From Nelumbo lutea (lineage: Eukaryota > Streptophyta > Magnoliopsida > Proteales > Nelumbonaceae): a stretch of 64,000 nt of DNA. Shown in pieces: positions 54,300 to 64,000 of this stretch. Below the pieces are notes generated by a model, which was not told the DNA's origin, searched no databases, and saw only the letters and a program-made list of their open reading frames with translations. Where the stretch lies: the NCBI GenBank assembly GCA_022828595.1, contig JAKGHH010000002.1, positions 64,452,383-64,516,382 on the forward strand. Direction: 5' to 3'. The position numbers were made by a program, and so were the translations under genes. The stretch's first letter is position 1; each line of letters opens with the position of its first letter.

Positions 54300-55938
54300 C
54301 ATTTAAATTTATTTTTAATCACATTGTTACTTTTGTTAATTTTCAATTTCTAACTTAACTATGGTATATCTAAAATTCAAATAATTAATATGAAGAAAAA
54401 TTTCTCACGTGCAACACATATACTTAATTATGTGTGTGTGTGTGTCTGTGTGAGTCTGTGTGTGTCTTTATATTTATATATATGACCGATTATGACATTG
54501 TATAGATAGCTACTGTGTGGATCAGTTTTCAAGCAAGGGCATCCGAATGTGTGGGGCTCTCAAAATAAATAAATTAAAAAAACGTTTCGATGAAATTGTG
54601 ATACATAATCAATCTTATTTGTTTTGTTCTTACTAAAATGAATCAAATCCTATCAAATATTTATATATATTCTTCTATCTTTTTTCCACGATTCCCAATT
54701 GTAAACCTTAAATAGAAATCATATACCTTTAAAGTATGTTTTCTTTATGTTTAATTAACTTATTTATAGTCACATAAAACCTATACTTATTGTTATTAAT
54801 ATAATTTTGTATGGTTAAATTATTTTCATACATGTATATCTTGATTTTTCATCTATATCCATGTATATTCAAAATATATTCATACATGTATATCTCGATT
54901 TTTCATCTATATCCATATCCAAAGCGTTATTTCGTACATCTCTTAAAATTGCCTCTTCAATACACTTATGATTCTGATAGTTTGAACCTTGATTTAAATT
55001 GCATTTTCCACCCTCAGTAAAAAGAGGGGTCAAATTCAGAAATAAAGGCATTTCAAATTTATTGCTAAAAAAGTCCTACCCAACCAGTAATGCTGATAAT
55101 GCAATAGTCCAACCATTAGAAATATTGGCCCAACGTTTCATTTTTATATACAGATTACCATAGACAACAGAGAGATTATTGTGGTACATCAACTGCATGC
55201 CCAAACTCCAAACTTGTATCATGAATACAGACAGTGCTAACATAAGATTAGCTACACTAGGATGGGTAACAATTAACTTTGGCTCGACACAATACTGGAG
55301 ACCTCAAAAGGTGGCTTACCATTGGGTGAATCACGATTTGGGTGAATCACGATATCGTCATCACGTTCTCCCTCTGCCGGGTGTCAGTAACTATCATCGT
55401 CAGTTTCAGGCCTTCGTAGATAGTATCGCAAACAGTTCACCAAAACCTGTATAAGCAAATAAGTTTTCCCAGAGAAAGAGAGAGACCAAAAATAAACTTA
55501 TCAAGTTGAATTATTAATATAGATGGTTAAGGGGGCGTGGATGTATCAATTAGGCAAGATCAATTTTCCAAGCCTGAAAAATCCGAAAGAAGTTCGAAGT
55601 ACCGCCAAGTCTGGGTGGACATTGGTCTTGTTTTGACAACAAAACCTAAACCTCTCCAGCCCATCCTGAACTTCTGCACAGAATAGGCTTGATCTCCAGG
55701 CTGGACTACAAAATTAGGATCCCTGGTCAAGTTGGGTAAGGAGCCCTCTTACACACACACAAAAAAGGGTTAGCCTGAGCCAACCCAATCTCACCTATCC
55801 ATAAATCTATTTCCATACAAAATGTGAGTTTTAATGTTTTATATATACGTTATAGAGAAATATTCTGGACTTTCGGGCTAGGATGCTAACACTGGGATTG
55901 AGCAGTTAGACCTGAACCTCTAACACTAGGCTAGGATA
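54300..55938. other. Intergenic, simple repeats, no gene seen
   Basis: A TG-rich microsatellite lies at 54430-54470. A tandem pair of about 55-bp units with CATACATGTATATCT and GATTTTTCATCTATATCC cores lies at about 54826-54925. No coding potential could be supported. Confidence 0.5.
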
Positions 55939-55953
55939 CTTATTAAATGCCCT
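55939..55953. repeat. LINE target-site duplication, left copy
   Basis: CTTATTAAATGCCCT; 13 of 15 bases match TTTACTAAATGCCCT at 63279-63293, directly after the LINE A-rich tail. Confidence 0.75.
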
Positions 55954-56015
55954 AACAGGTTGGTTAACCAAGAAAAAAGAAAAGTTGGTAAGAGAATGTC
56001 TGAAGGTGAAGATGG

Positions 56016-58660
56016 TTGTCTTCTGAGCATGTGAAGAAACTATTTCACGAAAGAAAAAAGATGGAGGAGTTCTCACCGGAAAGAAGGTGGAGGATAATGT
56101 TGAAAGTCGAAGCAAAAACCTTTGTGATGGAGGAGGTGTGGACTAGGGGAGCCCAAGCACTGAAGATAGTTGAACTAAGAAGAGCTTCCCTCGTCCTTCC
56201 AAAAAAACTGTTTTTTGGTTCAGGGTTGTGCTAGAAGATGCAAAGAACTCTTCACAGGCGAAAGCACAAAAAAACTACCGTACTGAAGTAGGAAGAAAAT
56301 ATGTTGCAGAAAGGAGAGAGAATAAAAAGGGGAGGAACGTTGGAATATATGAGTGTTTTGGTGAAGGTTTGAAACAATATAACTGTTTCCCGGAAGGAAG
56401 AAAGGCCTCGGGCTGGGATAAGGTTATTCAAGCAATTCAAGAGTTCTCCAACACAGCTTTGAAAGGCAGAAAAGGGAAGGAAAAAATATCAAATGAAGAA
56501 GAGAAACAAAAAACGTTGAAAGAGAAGGAGATTTGGAGCGAAGATGAAATGCTGGGTGAGGAAGTAGAAGATGTATGTCTAGCTGCACATGTGGGAAAGC
56601 TTTAAATGTGGGTAAACACCTCCAAAGAAGACTGGGAACGCAGGGTGGTTATTTCAGCAAAAGGAATTGTAGGAGATTGGACTGGCCTAGGGGAAGAAGT
56701 GAAACAGTTACTAAAGGTCTCAGGCAAGGTAGTAATAAAACCTTTCGATGGGAAGAAACAGTGTTATTATTACCTGAAGAAGTGCAGGTGGATGTACACT
56801 TGTCGGCTAAAACTAAGCAAGGCATGGTGATAGTAGAGAAGTGGTCTCCCTGTTCTAAAGAAAAGATTGTCGATCCAATAAAGGATATTGAACTGAAAAT
56901 CCTAGGGTTGCCATTTCATCTCTGGAACTTGGAAGTTTTTACAAAAATTGCAAAACTTTGTGGAGGAGAACTGCTAGACTTCGTTGCTGATGATTTGAGA
57001 GAGCAGCCATAGTCCGACTAGGAACAAAACCTGAGTTAATCCCTCGTCTTCTGGAAGTTTACACAGATGCGGTGGAATACAAAGCATGGATTACTACGTC
57101 CTTTGAAGCTCAGTGGTGGAAGGAAGGACGTCCTGAGGAAGACAACGATGACGTGGCAAGTCTACCTGCTCAGCGCAGTCAAAGGCAACGACAGAATGAA
57201 AAGAAAAGTATCACGAGCAAGGAAACTGTGACTCTGGAGAAGACGAAGACAGAAAGTTCTTCCTCTATTTATCAACAAATCAGGCTTAGGAGTTCAAACC
57301 CCAACGGCTAAATTCAGATCGTTTGCCCAGGTGGTTGCGTCAAAATCTGAAGAAAGACAGCTGGACATTGGGCTTTTGTGGTTCGAAGGGGGCAGCTGCT
57401 GAAACAGGCTTGCAAGCTAATGGGCTGAAACAGTCACATGGGCCCTTAAGTGGGCACGTGGGTCCGGATAAAAAAGCCCAGCTTTAAGGCCGAAAATAAC
57501 TGGGCCGAATCCAGTTGGGCCAGCAAACAAAGGTGGACCAAACTTGAGGAGGTCATGTGACTTCTTAAAAAGTCATGTGATAGGAGGGAGGAATCGAGCG
57601 ACACCAGATGCTTCTCCCGGTCTATCTTCGTCCCAACCCAAGACAAACCAACTGGAAAAGCAGCGAGACCAGAACAGTGCAGGAGTAGTATGGACATGGA
57701 AACCCAGGCTGATTTCCTACTCTATTAGCCCAGAAAAACCAAACCCAAGGTACGATCGGCAAAGGGAAAAGGACGATGTGTTTGATACAGATTGGATCAG
57801 CTGCGATGAAGAGAATACAAAGGATGAAGTTTTTACAGCTTCCCCTAGCCTAGAAAGTGTGGAAAGTAAATCAGAAGCTTTGATGGACTCAATGGAGGCG
57901 AACGGACTAGCCTTATTAGCATTTTAATGGATTGGAAGTAGGGGCAATGTCGGTGGAAAAGGCAAGTCCTTCGGTGGAGGGAGAAACTCAGTCAGAAAGG
58001 GACGGAAAACCAAAAAACGCACATGATCAAAGACAAGAAGGAACTGGTAGTAGTAGAACTCTCCCACTGACTCTCGGCAAGGCAACAACAGACCCCATAC
58101 CCCCGGCAAAAGGCTAAGTCTCAAAGACCAGAATTCTCCCAATCCTAGTGTGTCTCCCTCTCAGTCACAAGGTATGATGTCTCCTTTGGTTTTTGTGGGT
58201 ACTAATCTTTCTTCTAGTCCTTTGCTCACAGGGGAGACCAGCCCGACATCCAAGTTTGCCACTGGTGCTTCGACAAAAGTAGTGGGTAGTGATGAGATGC
58301 GGACAGTTGATGGGGAAGAAGGTGAAAGAATTTGGGGGATGATTTTGGAGATCTTTAGGAGAAAGGGTGGGGAGGGTGACAGTCCTCTTTCTAGGCCAGA
58401 AGAGGTGAGGAAGGATTTCGAAGCTTTGACTACAAGGAAAAAAGGGTCAAAAAAAATAATAGGAAAGGTAGGGTTAGAAAAAGAGTCAAAAAGGAAAAGC
58501 TGAGTGAGTAAAAGGGTCGAAGCAAGAATACAGGAGGCTCAAACAAGGAAAGGAAGAAGAAGCTAACTGAGGTGGAGAGGTTGCGATGTGATGTAGTGTA
58601 TGGAGCATTGGGAGAAAAGATAGGAAAAGGTAAGGCAAAGGGTGTGAATAAAAAGGGGGA
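56016..58660 (+). pseudogene. LINE ORF1 region
   Basis: The first recognisable block is a Lys/Glu-rich leader. At about 56575-57012 come KCRWMYTCRLKLSK- and LPFHLWNLEVFTKIAKLCGG, the DUF4283-type nucleic-acid-binding region of plant LINE ORF1. A Ser/Lys-rich tail follows to about 58660. No CCHC knuckle was found in a clean frame. Several frameshifts divide it. Confidence 0.6.
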
Positions 58661-58681
58661 TAGAGTTTAATTTGTTTCTAC

Positions 58682-61600
58682 ATGAAGATTTTAAGGTGGA
58701 ATGTAAGAGATTTGGGAAGAGCAAATAAAAGAAGAGCAATAAGAGAGCTGTTAAGAAAGGAGAAGCCAGACTTTGTGCTGATTCAAGAGTCCAAATTGAT
58801 GGATGTGGATAGGAGGTGGACAAGACAGATTTGAACTGCTAGGGGAATTAGCTGGGCTTTCTCACAATCTTGGGGATCTTTTAGAGGAATCATCACATGG
58901 AAGAACGATAATTTTGAGTGCATGGAAGAACTAATAGGAAACTTTTCAGTCTCAATCAAGATAAAAAGAAAGACAGTGGTTTTGTTTGGGTTCTAACCAA
59001 TGTCTATGGGCCGAATTCTTACAAGGAGAGAGAAGATTTCTGGGAAGAATTGGCAGGTCTATGGGAGGGCCCATGGTGTTTGGGGGGTGATTTCAATGTG
59101 ATTAGGTTCCTTCAAGAAACAAATAGCCCTAGCCATAGGATTACCTCCAACATGAGAAAATTCAATCTGTTTGTAGATACAAATGAACTGAGAGAGCTGC
59201 CCCTTCTTCAAGCAAAGTTCACTTGGTCTAATTTTCAAGAGATACCTATCTGTTGCAAGCTAGACAGATTTCTCTTTTCTCTAGATTGGGAGGAAAAGTT
59301 GCAGAGTCTAATGGTTAGGGCCTTACCTAGAACTACTTCGGATCACTGTCCTATCAACATCTCTGAAGAAAGAGTGGGAGGAGGGCCCTGCCCTTTTAGG
59401 TTTGAGAACATGTGGCTGCTACATCCGGATTTCAAATCAAAAGTGAAAGAATGGTGGAAAGAAGACCAAGTGGAGTTTAGATGGAATGGTTGATTTTACA
59501 AAAAACTGCAAAGGTTGAAGGGCAAGATCAAAGAGTGGAATAAAGAAGTTTTTGGGTTTTTGGAGGAAAGAAAGACTCATGTCACATAGAATAGAGGAAT
59601 TAGATGAGCTAGAAGGGGAAAGGACAATAAGAGAGGAAGAGAAATCTAAGAGGTGGAGACTAAAGCATGAGCTGGAAGAGATTTTGAGGAAAGAGGAGAT
59701 TAGTTGGAGACAGAAGTCTAGATGTAGATGGCTAAAGGAAGGTGATGGCAATACAAGTTTTTTCCACTTAGTAGCAAATGGGAGAAAAAGAAGAAACTCT
59801 ATTGTTCATCTAGTGTGGAATGGACAAACCCTAACTAGGGAGGAGGATACAGCACAGGCTTTTGTGGATCACTTCGAAGGTACTTTTAGTAGTCAGGGAG
59901 GCCTCAGAGAGCCCCTAGAAAATTTTGATTGGAGAAGAGGTCCTAGGAAATTGATGGAATCCCTGGAGAAGGCTTTTGAAGTCCAAGAAATAAAAAAAGC
60001 TATATTCTCTATGGAAAGATCCAAAGCCCCAGGCCCAGCTGGTTTTACGATGGCTTTTTTCCAAGATTGTTGGGAAATTGTGGGTGCTGATTTAGTGAAA
60101 GTTTTTGCTGAATTCTTTGGGAGGGGAAAAGTTCAACTCAGGGGCAAATGCCACCTTTATCACTTTGATCCCTAAGACCCTAGATGCCTCCCACCCAAAA
60201 GATTTTAGACCCATAAGCCTTGTGGGTAGCATGTATAAAATTATCTCCAAGGTCTTAGCTGAGAGGATTAAAAAGGTTCTTCCATCTTTAATCTCTCCAA
60301 AAGAAGGAGCTTTTGTGTTTGGAAGACAAATCATAGACCAAATCCTTATTGCAAATGAGTGTGTAGAGTTTAAAAAACAGAGAAAGGAAAAAGGGCTAAT
60401 TTGCAAATTGGACCCGAAGAAAACCTATGATTTGGTGGACTGGGATTTCCTTCTAGAAGTTTAAGGTTGAGAGGATTTGGAGCAAGATGTTGCAAATGGA
60501 TAAGGGGTTGTATTTCCTCCTGTCATTATTCCATCTTGGTTAATAGAGTTGCCAGAGATTTCTCTCTAGCCAAAAGGGGCCTTCGACAAGGTGACCCCCT
60601 GTCCCCCTTCCTCTTCACTCTAATAGCAGATGTGTTTAATGATTTGATCTCAAGGGCTGATGCCAACAATTTGATACGAGGTTGGAGAATTAGAAGAAAT
60701 AATGTGGTGATTACTCATTTACAATTTGCAGATGATATTCTAATTTTTTGCGAAGGAGAAAAGGAGGAATTGACAAATTTATAGAGGGTGGTATCCTTGT
60801 TTGAAAAGGTCTCCAACCTCAAAGTAAACTGGAGCAAAAGTTGTGTAGTAGGGCTAAGTAAGGAGAGAGGAGAGGTTGAAATCTTAGCTAGATTGTTGTG
60901 TTGTGAAGTAGGTGAGTGGCCTCTACAGTACCTTGGTCTACCCTTGGGAGGGAACCCGACTTCTGTCAGCTTCTGGAATCCGGTAGTGGAAAGATTCACA
61001 AAAAGGCTTGCTGGCTGGAAGAGAAAGTACATTTCCTCTCAACCTTTAGGATGCCCTTAAAAGTGGCCAATAAACTGGAGAAATTGATGAGAGACTTCTT
61101 GTGGGAGCCGGGGGATACAAGAAATGATCATTTGGTAAAATGGGAGGTGGTTTCAAGGAGTAGGGATAGTGGAGGCCTAGGGGTAGGAAACATTAAACTT
61201 AGGAACTTGGCACTGCTGGGTAAATGGTTGTTGAGGTTTCCCTTGGAACAAGACAACTTATGGCATAAGGTCATTGTAAGCATCCATGGCATGGCAAACA
61301 TCGGATGGGACGTTGGCCTTGATCCTAGGACAACAAGGGCTTCTCCTTGGAAAGGAATTCACAATTTCCTATCGTCTTTCCTTCAGTTGGTCAAGTATGA
61401 TGCTTGTATGGGTAACAAAGTTCGGTTTTGGGAGATATTTGGCTTGGAGACATTTCTCTAGGGGGTAGAATAACCATAATAAAGCCAACATTGACTAATT
61501 TGCCAGTCTATTACCTCTCAACCTTTAGGATCCCCTTAAAAGTGGCCAATAAATTGGAAAAACTGATGAGAGACTTCTCGTGGGAGCCAAGGGATACAAG

Positions 61601-63173
61601 AAAGGATCATTTGGTAAAATGGGAGGTGGTTTCAAGGAGTAGGAATAGTGGAGGCCTAGGGGTAGGAAACATTAAACTTAGGAACTTGGCATTGTTGGGT
61701 AAATGGTTGTGGAGGTTTCCCTTGGAACAAGACAACTTATGGCATAAGGTCACTGTAAGCATCCATGGCATGGCAAACAACGGATGGGACGTTGGCCTTG
61801 ATCTTAGGGCAACAAGGACTTCTCCTTGGAAAGGAATTCACAATTTGCTATTGTCTTTCCTTCAGCTGGTCAGGTATGATGCTTGTATGGGTAACAAAGT
61901 TTGGTTCTGGGAGATATCTGGCTTGGAGACATTCCTCTCAAAGATAGATTTCTACCTATTTTTTCTTAGTCCCTCAATAAAGGGAAAGTGATTTCTTCAT
62001 TGCTTGTTAATGAAAACTCTTGGGATCTAGGATTAAGGAGAGGGTTAAGGGAACATGAAATGGGCTTAGTAGATGAACTAAGCCTGTGCCTCTTGCCAAG
62101 ACAGCAGAATCTGGTCAGAGTCCCCCTCTAGCTCCTATACCTATGCCTCTTTTTTCTCCGCCCTCCTTCATTCCTCAAACCCAGGAGGCTCCTTTCCTAC
62201 AGAGGAAGTCTGGTGTAATCCTATACCTCCAAAAATAAGAGCCTTTTGTTGGGAGGTGGTGCTCTAGAAAATTAATACTCTGGATAATTTACAAAAAAGA
62301 AGGCCAAATCATTGCCTCTCCCCTCATGTTTGTTGCCTTTGCTTGGAAAATGGTGATACAGTTACGCATCTGTTACTTTCTTGTCCCTTTGCTTCTTGTG
62401 TGTGGAATTGGTTCTCTTCCTTATTTGGCTGCAAGTGGACCTCTCCTCCATATGTGACAAGTCTTTTCAACCCAAGCTTCTTCCTCCTATCAAAGAAAAG
62501 GGGGAGAGTGATGTGGAGGGCAACAAGAGCAGCCATTCTCTGGTCTTTGTGGGAAGAAAGGAATAACAGAATATTCCAAGGGGCACAAAGAACAACAGAA
62601 CAAATTATTGACTGCGTAGCTATTAAAGTCATACATTAGCTGAAAGTGACTTATTTAAAAACTTTTCAGTGGATGATTTACAAACGGGATGGTCAGCAGT
62701 GGCAAACTCTTCAACCAAACAGCCTATCCCTCAGCCTTCTTGGACACCTGCAGCACAACAAAGGGTCAAATTAAACTTTGATGGAAGCTCCATGGGTAAT
62801 CCAGGACCCTCGGGAGTTGGGGGAGTCTTTAGGGATGGGGAGGGCAAAATGGTTGCACTATATTCTGGTCCCATAGGAGTGGGAGACTCTATGAGAGCTG
62901 AAATTTTGGCTAACTACAAGGCCTGAGATTTGCAAAACAATGGAAATTTCAGAACTTGAGGTGGAAGGGGAGTCTAAATTGATAATAGGATGGCTCCAAA
63001 CAAAGAGTTTGGGTGTATGGAAGCTTAGACAGCAAATAAGGGAAATAATAATCTGCTTGGCAAGGGAAGTTAGAGTAACTTTCAAATGGGTTAGGAGATC
63101 AGCAAATTCTGTGGCAGATAGCTTGGCAAAACAGGGGACCTTCAGGGAAAACTTTTTTTGGGCTGTACTGTAA
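58682..63173 (+). pseudogene. LINE ORF2: endonuclease, RT, RNase H
   Basis: ATG at 58682 gives MKILRWNVRDLGRANKRRAI and an IQESKL endonuclease block. CLGGDFNVIR (59080), then TSDHCPI (59337), complete the endonuclease. RT: WLKEGDGNTSFFHLVANGRK (59730), KAPGPAGFTMAFFQDCW (60022), DFRPISLVGSMYKIISKVLA (60200), KRGLRQGDPLSPFLFTLIAD (60570), and FADD intact at 60725-60736. Post-RT blocks follow twice (61035-61470, 61514-61960). The zinc region at 62331-62640 has CCLCLENGDTVTHLLLSCPF. RNase H at 62760-63150 has LNFDGSSMGNPGPSGVGG and a RSANSVADSLAKQG end. Frame breaks near 58920, 59490, 60110, 60460 and 62920 inactivate it. Confidence 0.88.
61035..61992 (+). repeat. 479-bp tandem duplication in LINE ORF2
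   Basis: CCTCTCAACCTTTAGGAT at 61035 recurs at 61514, and the following about 430 bases are repeated at over 90 percent identity by eye. The second copy is preceded by the normal GGRITIIKPTLTNLPVYY block, which is missing from the first copy. Confidence 0.85.
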
Positions 63174-63278
63174 TTCTTGATGTCATGTTGGGGTCAACAC
63201 TCTTTGATTGAGTGGTTGACAATGCAAGATGTAATTTGATATCCTTAATGAAAGTCACCGTTTCCAATAAAAAAAATG

Positions 63279-63293
63279 TTTACTAAATGCCCT
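63279..63293. repeat. LINE target-site duplication, right copy
   Basis: TTTACTAAATGCCCT, following the A-rich tail of the LINE; pairs with 55939-55953. Confidence 0.75.
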
Positions 63294-63325
63294 TCCCACT
63301 TTCTAGACTTAATTAGAGCTGGAAC

Positions 63326-64000
63326 CTTTTTTTTTCATTTGAATCAAAAAGGGAAAAATCGATTCATTAAGACAAAAACACTTCCTACCTCAGAACATAA
63401 GGTAGAAGTACAAAGCCAACCCAGGAGTACCCCAAGCGAGACTGTCCCACACAACCCCTGATTTAGCCAAGGCACTTACGGACCTTGGAATCCATTTGGA
63501 CAAGCTGTTCAACCAAATTCTCAACGCTCAAACTTAAGCCTGTCGAACCAAAGGCTAGTAGCTCCAAGGGATGTCCTCGTCAGATTGCATCCATGCTATC
63601 ACAGTTCAACAGTCTTCTTCCACCACCAAATCCTTACATCCAAGCATAAAGATAAGTTTTATCCCTAGAATAAGTGCAAGCATTTCGGCTTTAAGAGTGA
63701 TATACTACCCCGATTGGGTCTGAATAGCTAATCTATGTTGCTGTTTCTATCCCCCACCACCCCTCCAATACCAGAAGCCCCTGGGTTGCCAGGGTTGTGC
63801 CCTTCAAAGAGTTTTATCCTACCATTCTCAGGAGATGACCAATCCACAACTCTATCTGAGACTGATACCTTGCCACAATCTGCCATCCTCAGCAGCTGAC
63901 CCATGGTAACACCTTAGAAATCTTCACATGCCAAAGTCAATGCTCGATTATAATATTGACAAGGTCAATCAAAGCACCAGCCTCCATTTCAGCGTTTCTT
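63326..64000 (-). mobile_element. 3' end of another L1-type LINE (minus)
   Basis: A poly(T) run at about 63328-63336 is the expected tail of a minus-strand LINE. On the - strand at about 63840-63720 the reading gives KLFEGHNPGNPGASGIGGVV, the RNase H start block. It continues beyond the window on the right. The copy lies tail to tail with the LINE ending at 63278, whose target site was very close to this tail. Confidence 0.65.

Larger units (their letters stand above)
55954..63278 (+). mobile_element. Full-length L1-type LINE (plus), mutated
   Basis: ORF1 region, ORF2 with endonuclease, RT, zinc-binding block and RNase H, and an AATAAAAAAAA tail at about 63266-63276 are all on the + strand. 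A 15-bp target duplication with two mismatches brackets it. A 479-bp tandem duplication enlarges the post-RT region. Stops and frameshifts inactivate it, although many blocks are well preserved. Confidence 0.88.

Overview
The window reads as plant nuclear DNA, most likely from an angiosperm and probably a dicot; I cannot name the species. It contains one intact host gene and is otherwise a dense nest of transposable elements: Ty3/gypsy elements of the Tat type, Ty1/copia, L1-type LINEs, hAT, Mutator-like and small inverted-repeat elements. No tRNA, rRNA, CRISPR array or bacterial-type operon was seen.

The host gene (about 19.1-24.8 kb, + strand) is an ABI5-type group A bZIP transcription factor. 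It has four coding exons (22136-23161, 24103-24174, 24277-24306, 24436-24540; 410 codons). Upstream lie a candidate non-coding first exon and 5' UTR intron, a doubled G-box/ABRE palindrome, and RY/ABRE pairs of the sort found in abscisic-acid and seed-maturation promoters.

Left arm: 1-5109 is the 3' part of a decayed Tat-type gypsy element (+). 5175-6700 is a copia gag/protease fragment (-). 7676-18178 is a complete but mutated Tat-type element (-) with two LTRs and the 5-bp target duplication GTACT. Middle: 25768 to about 37130 is an L1-type LINE (-) that has received three later insertions: an inverted-repeat element in its RNase H, a 329-bp solo LTR in its RT, and a copia element (32307-36891) in ORF1. 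38907-40672 is a Mutator-like element, 40725-41579 a solo gypsy LTR with TSD ATATC, and 42204 to about 45130 a relic that keeps little beyond an antisense gene. Right arm: an AT-rich tandem array (47520-54300) is interrupted by a long-TIR element, whose left TIR is interrupted by a hAT transposon (49496-52984). 55954-63278 is a full-length but mutated L1 LINE (+) with a 15-bp TSD. The window ends in the 3' end of another LINE (-).

The most interesting signal is a gene encoded antisense to the retrotransposon, downstream of integrase, in three separate gypsy relics (3530-3939 -, 9219-11208 +, 43420-45062 -). In the best copy it has its own TATA box, a start codon, an acidic Ser-rich N-terminus, a domain I recognise as resembling the 'putative gypsy type transposon' family, an Ala-rich coiled coil, and two short GT-AG introns whose removal joins otherwise disjoint reading frames. 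Antisense ORFs are known in Tat-lineage elements. Two small frame-restoring introns, a matching TATA box in a second relic and a third relic that retains almost only this gene make the system worth a second look.
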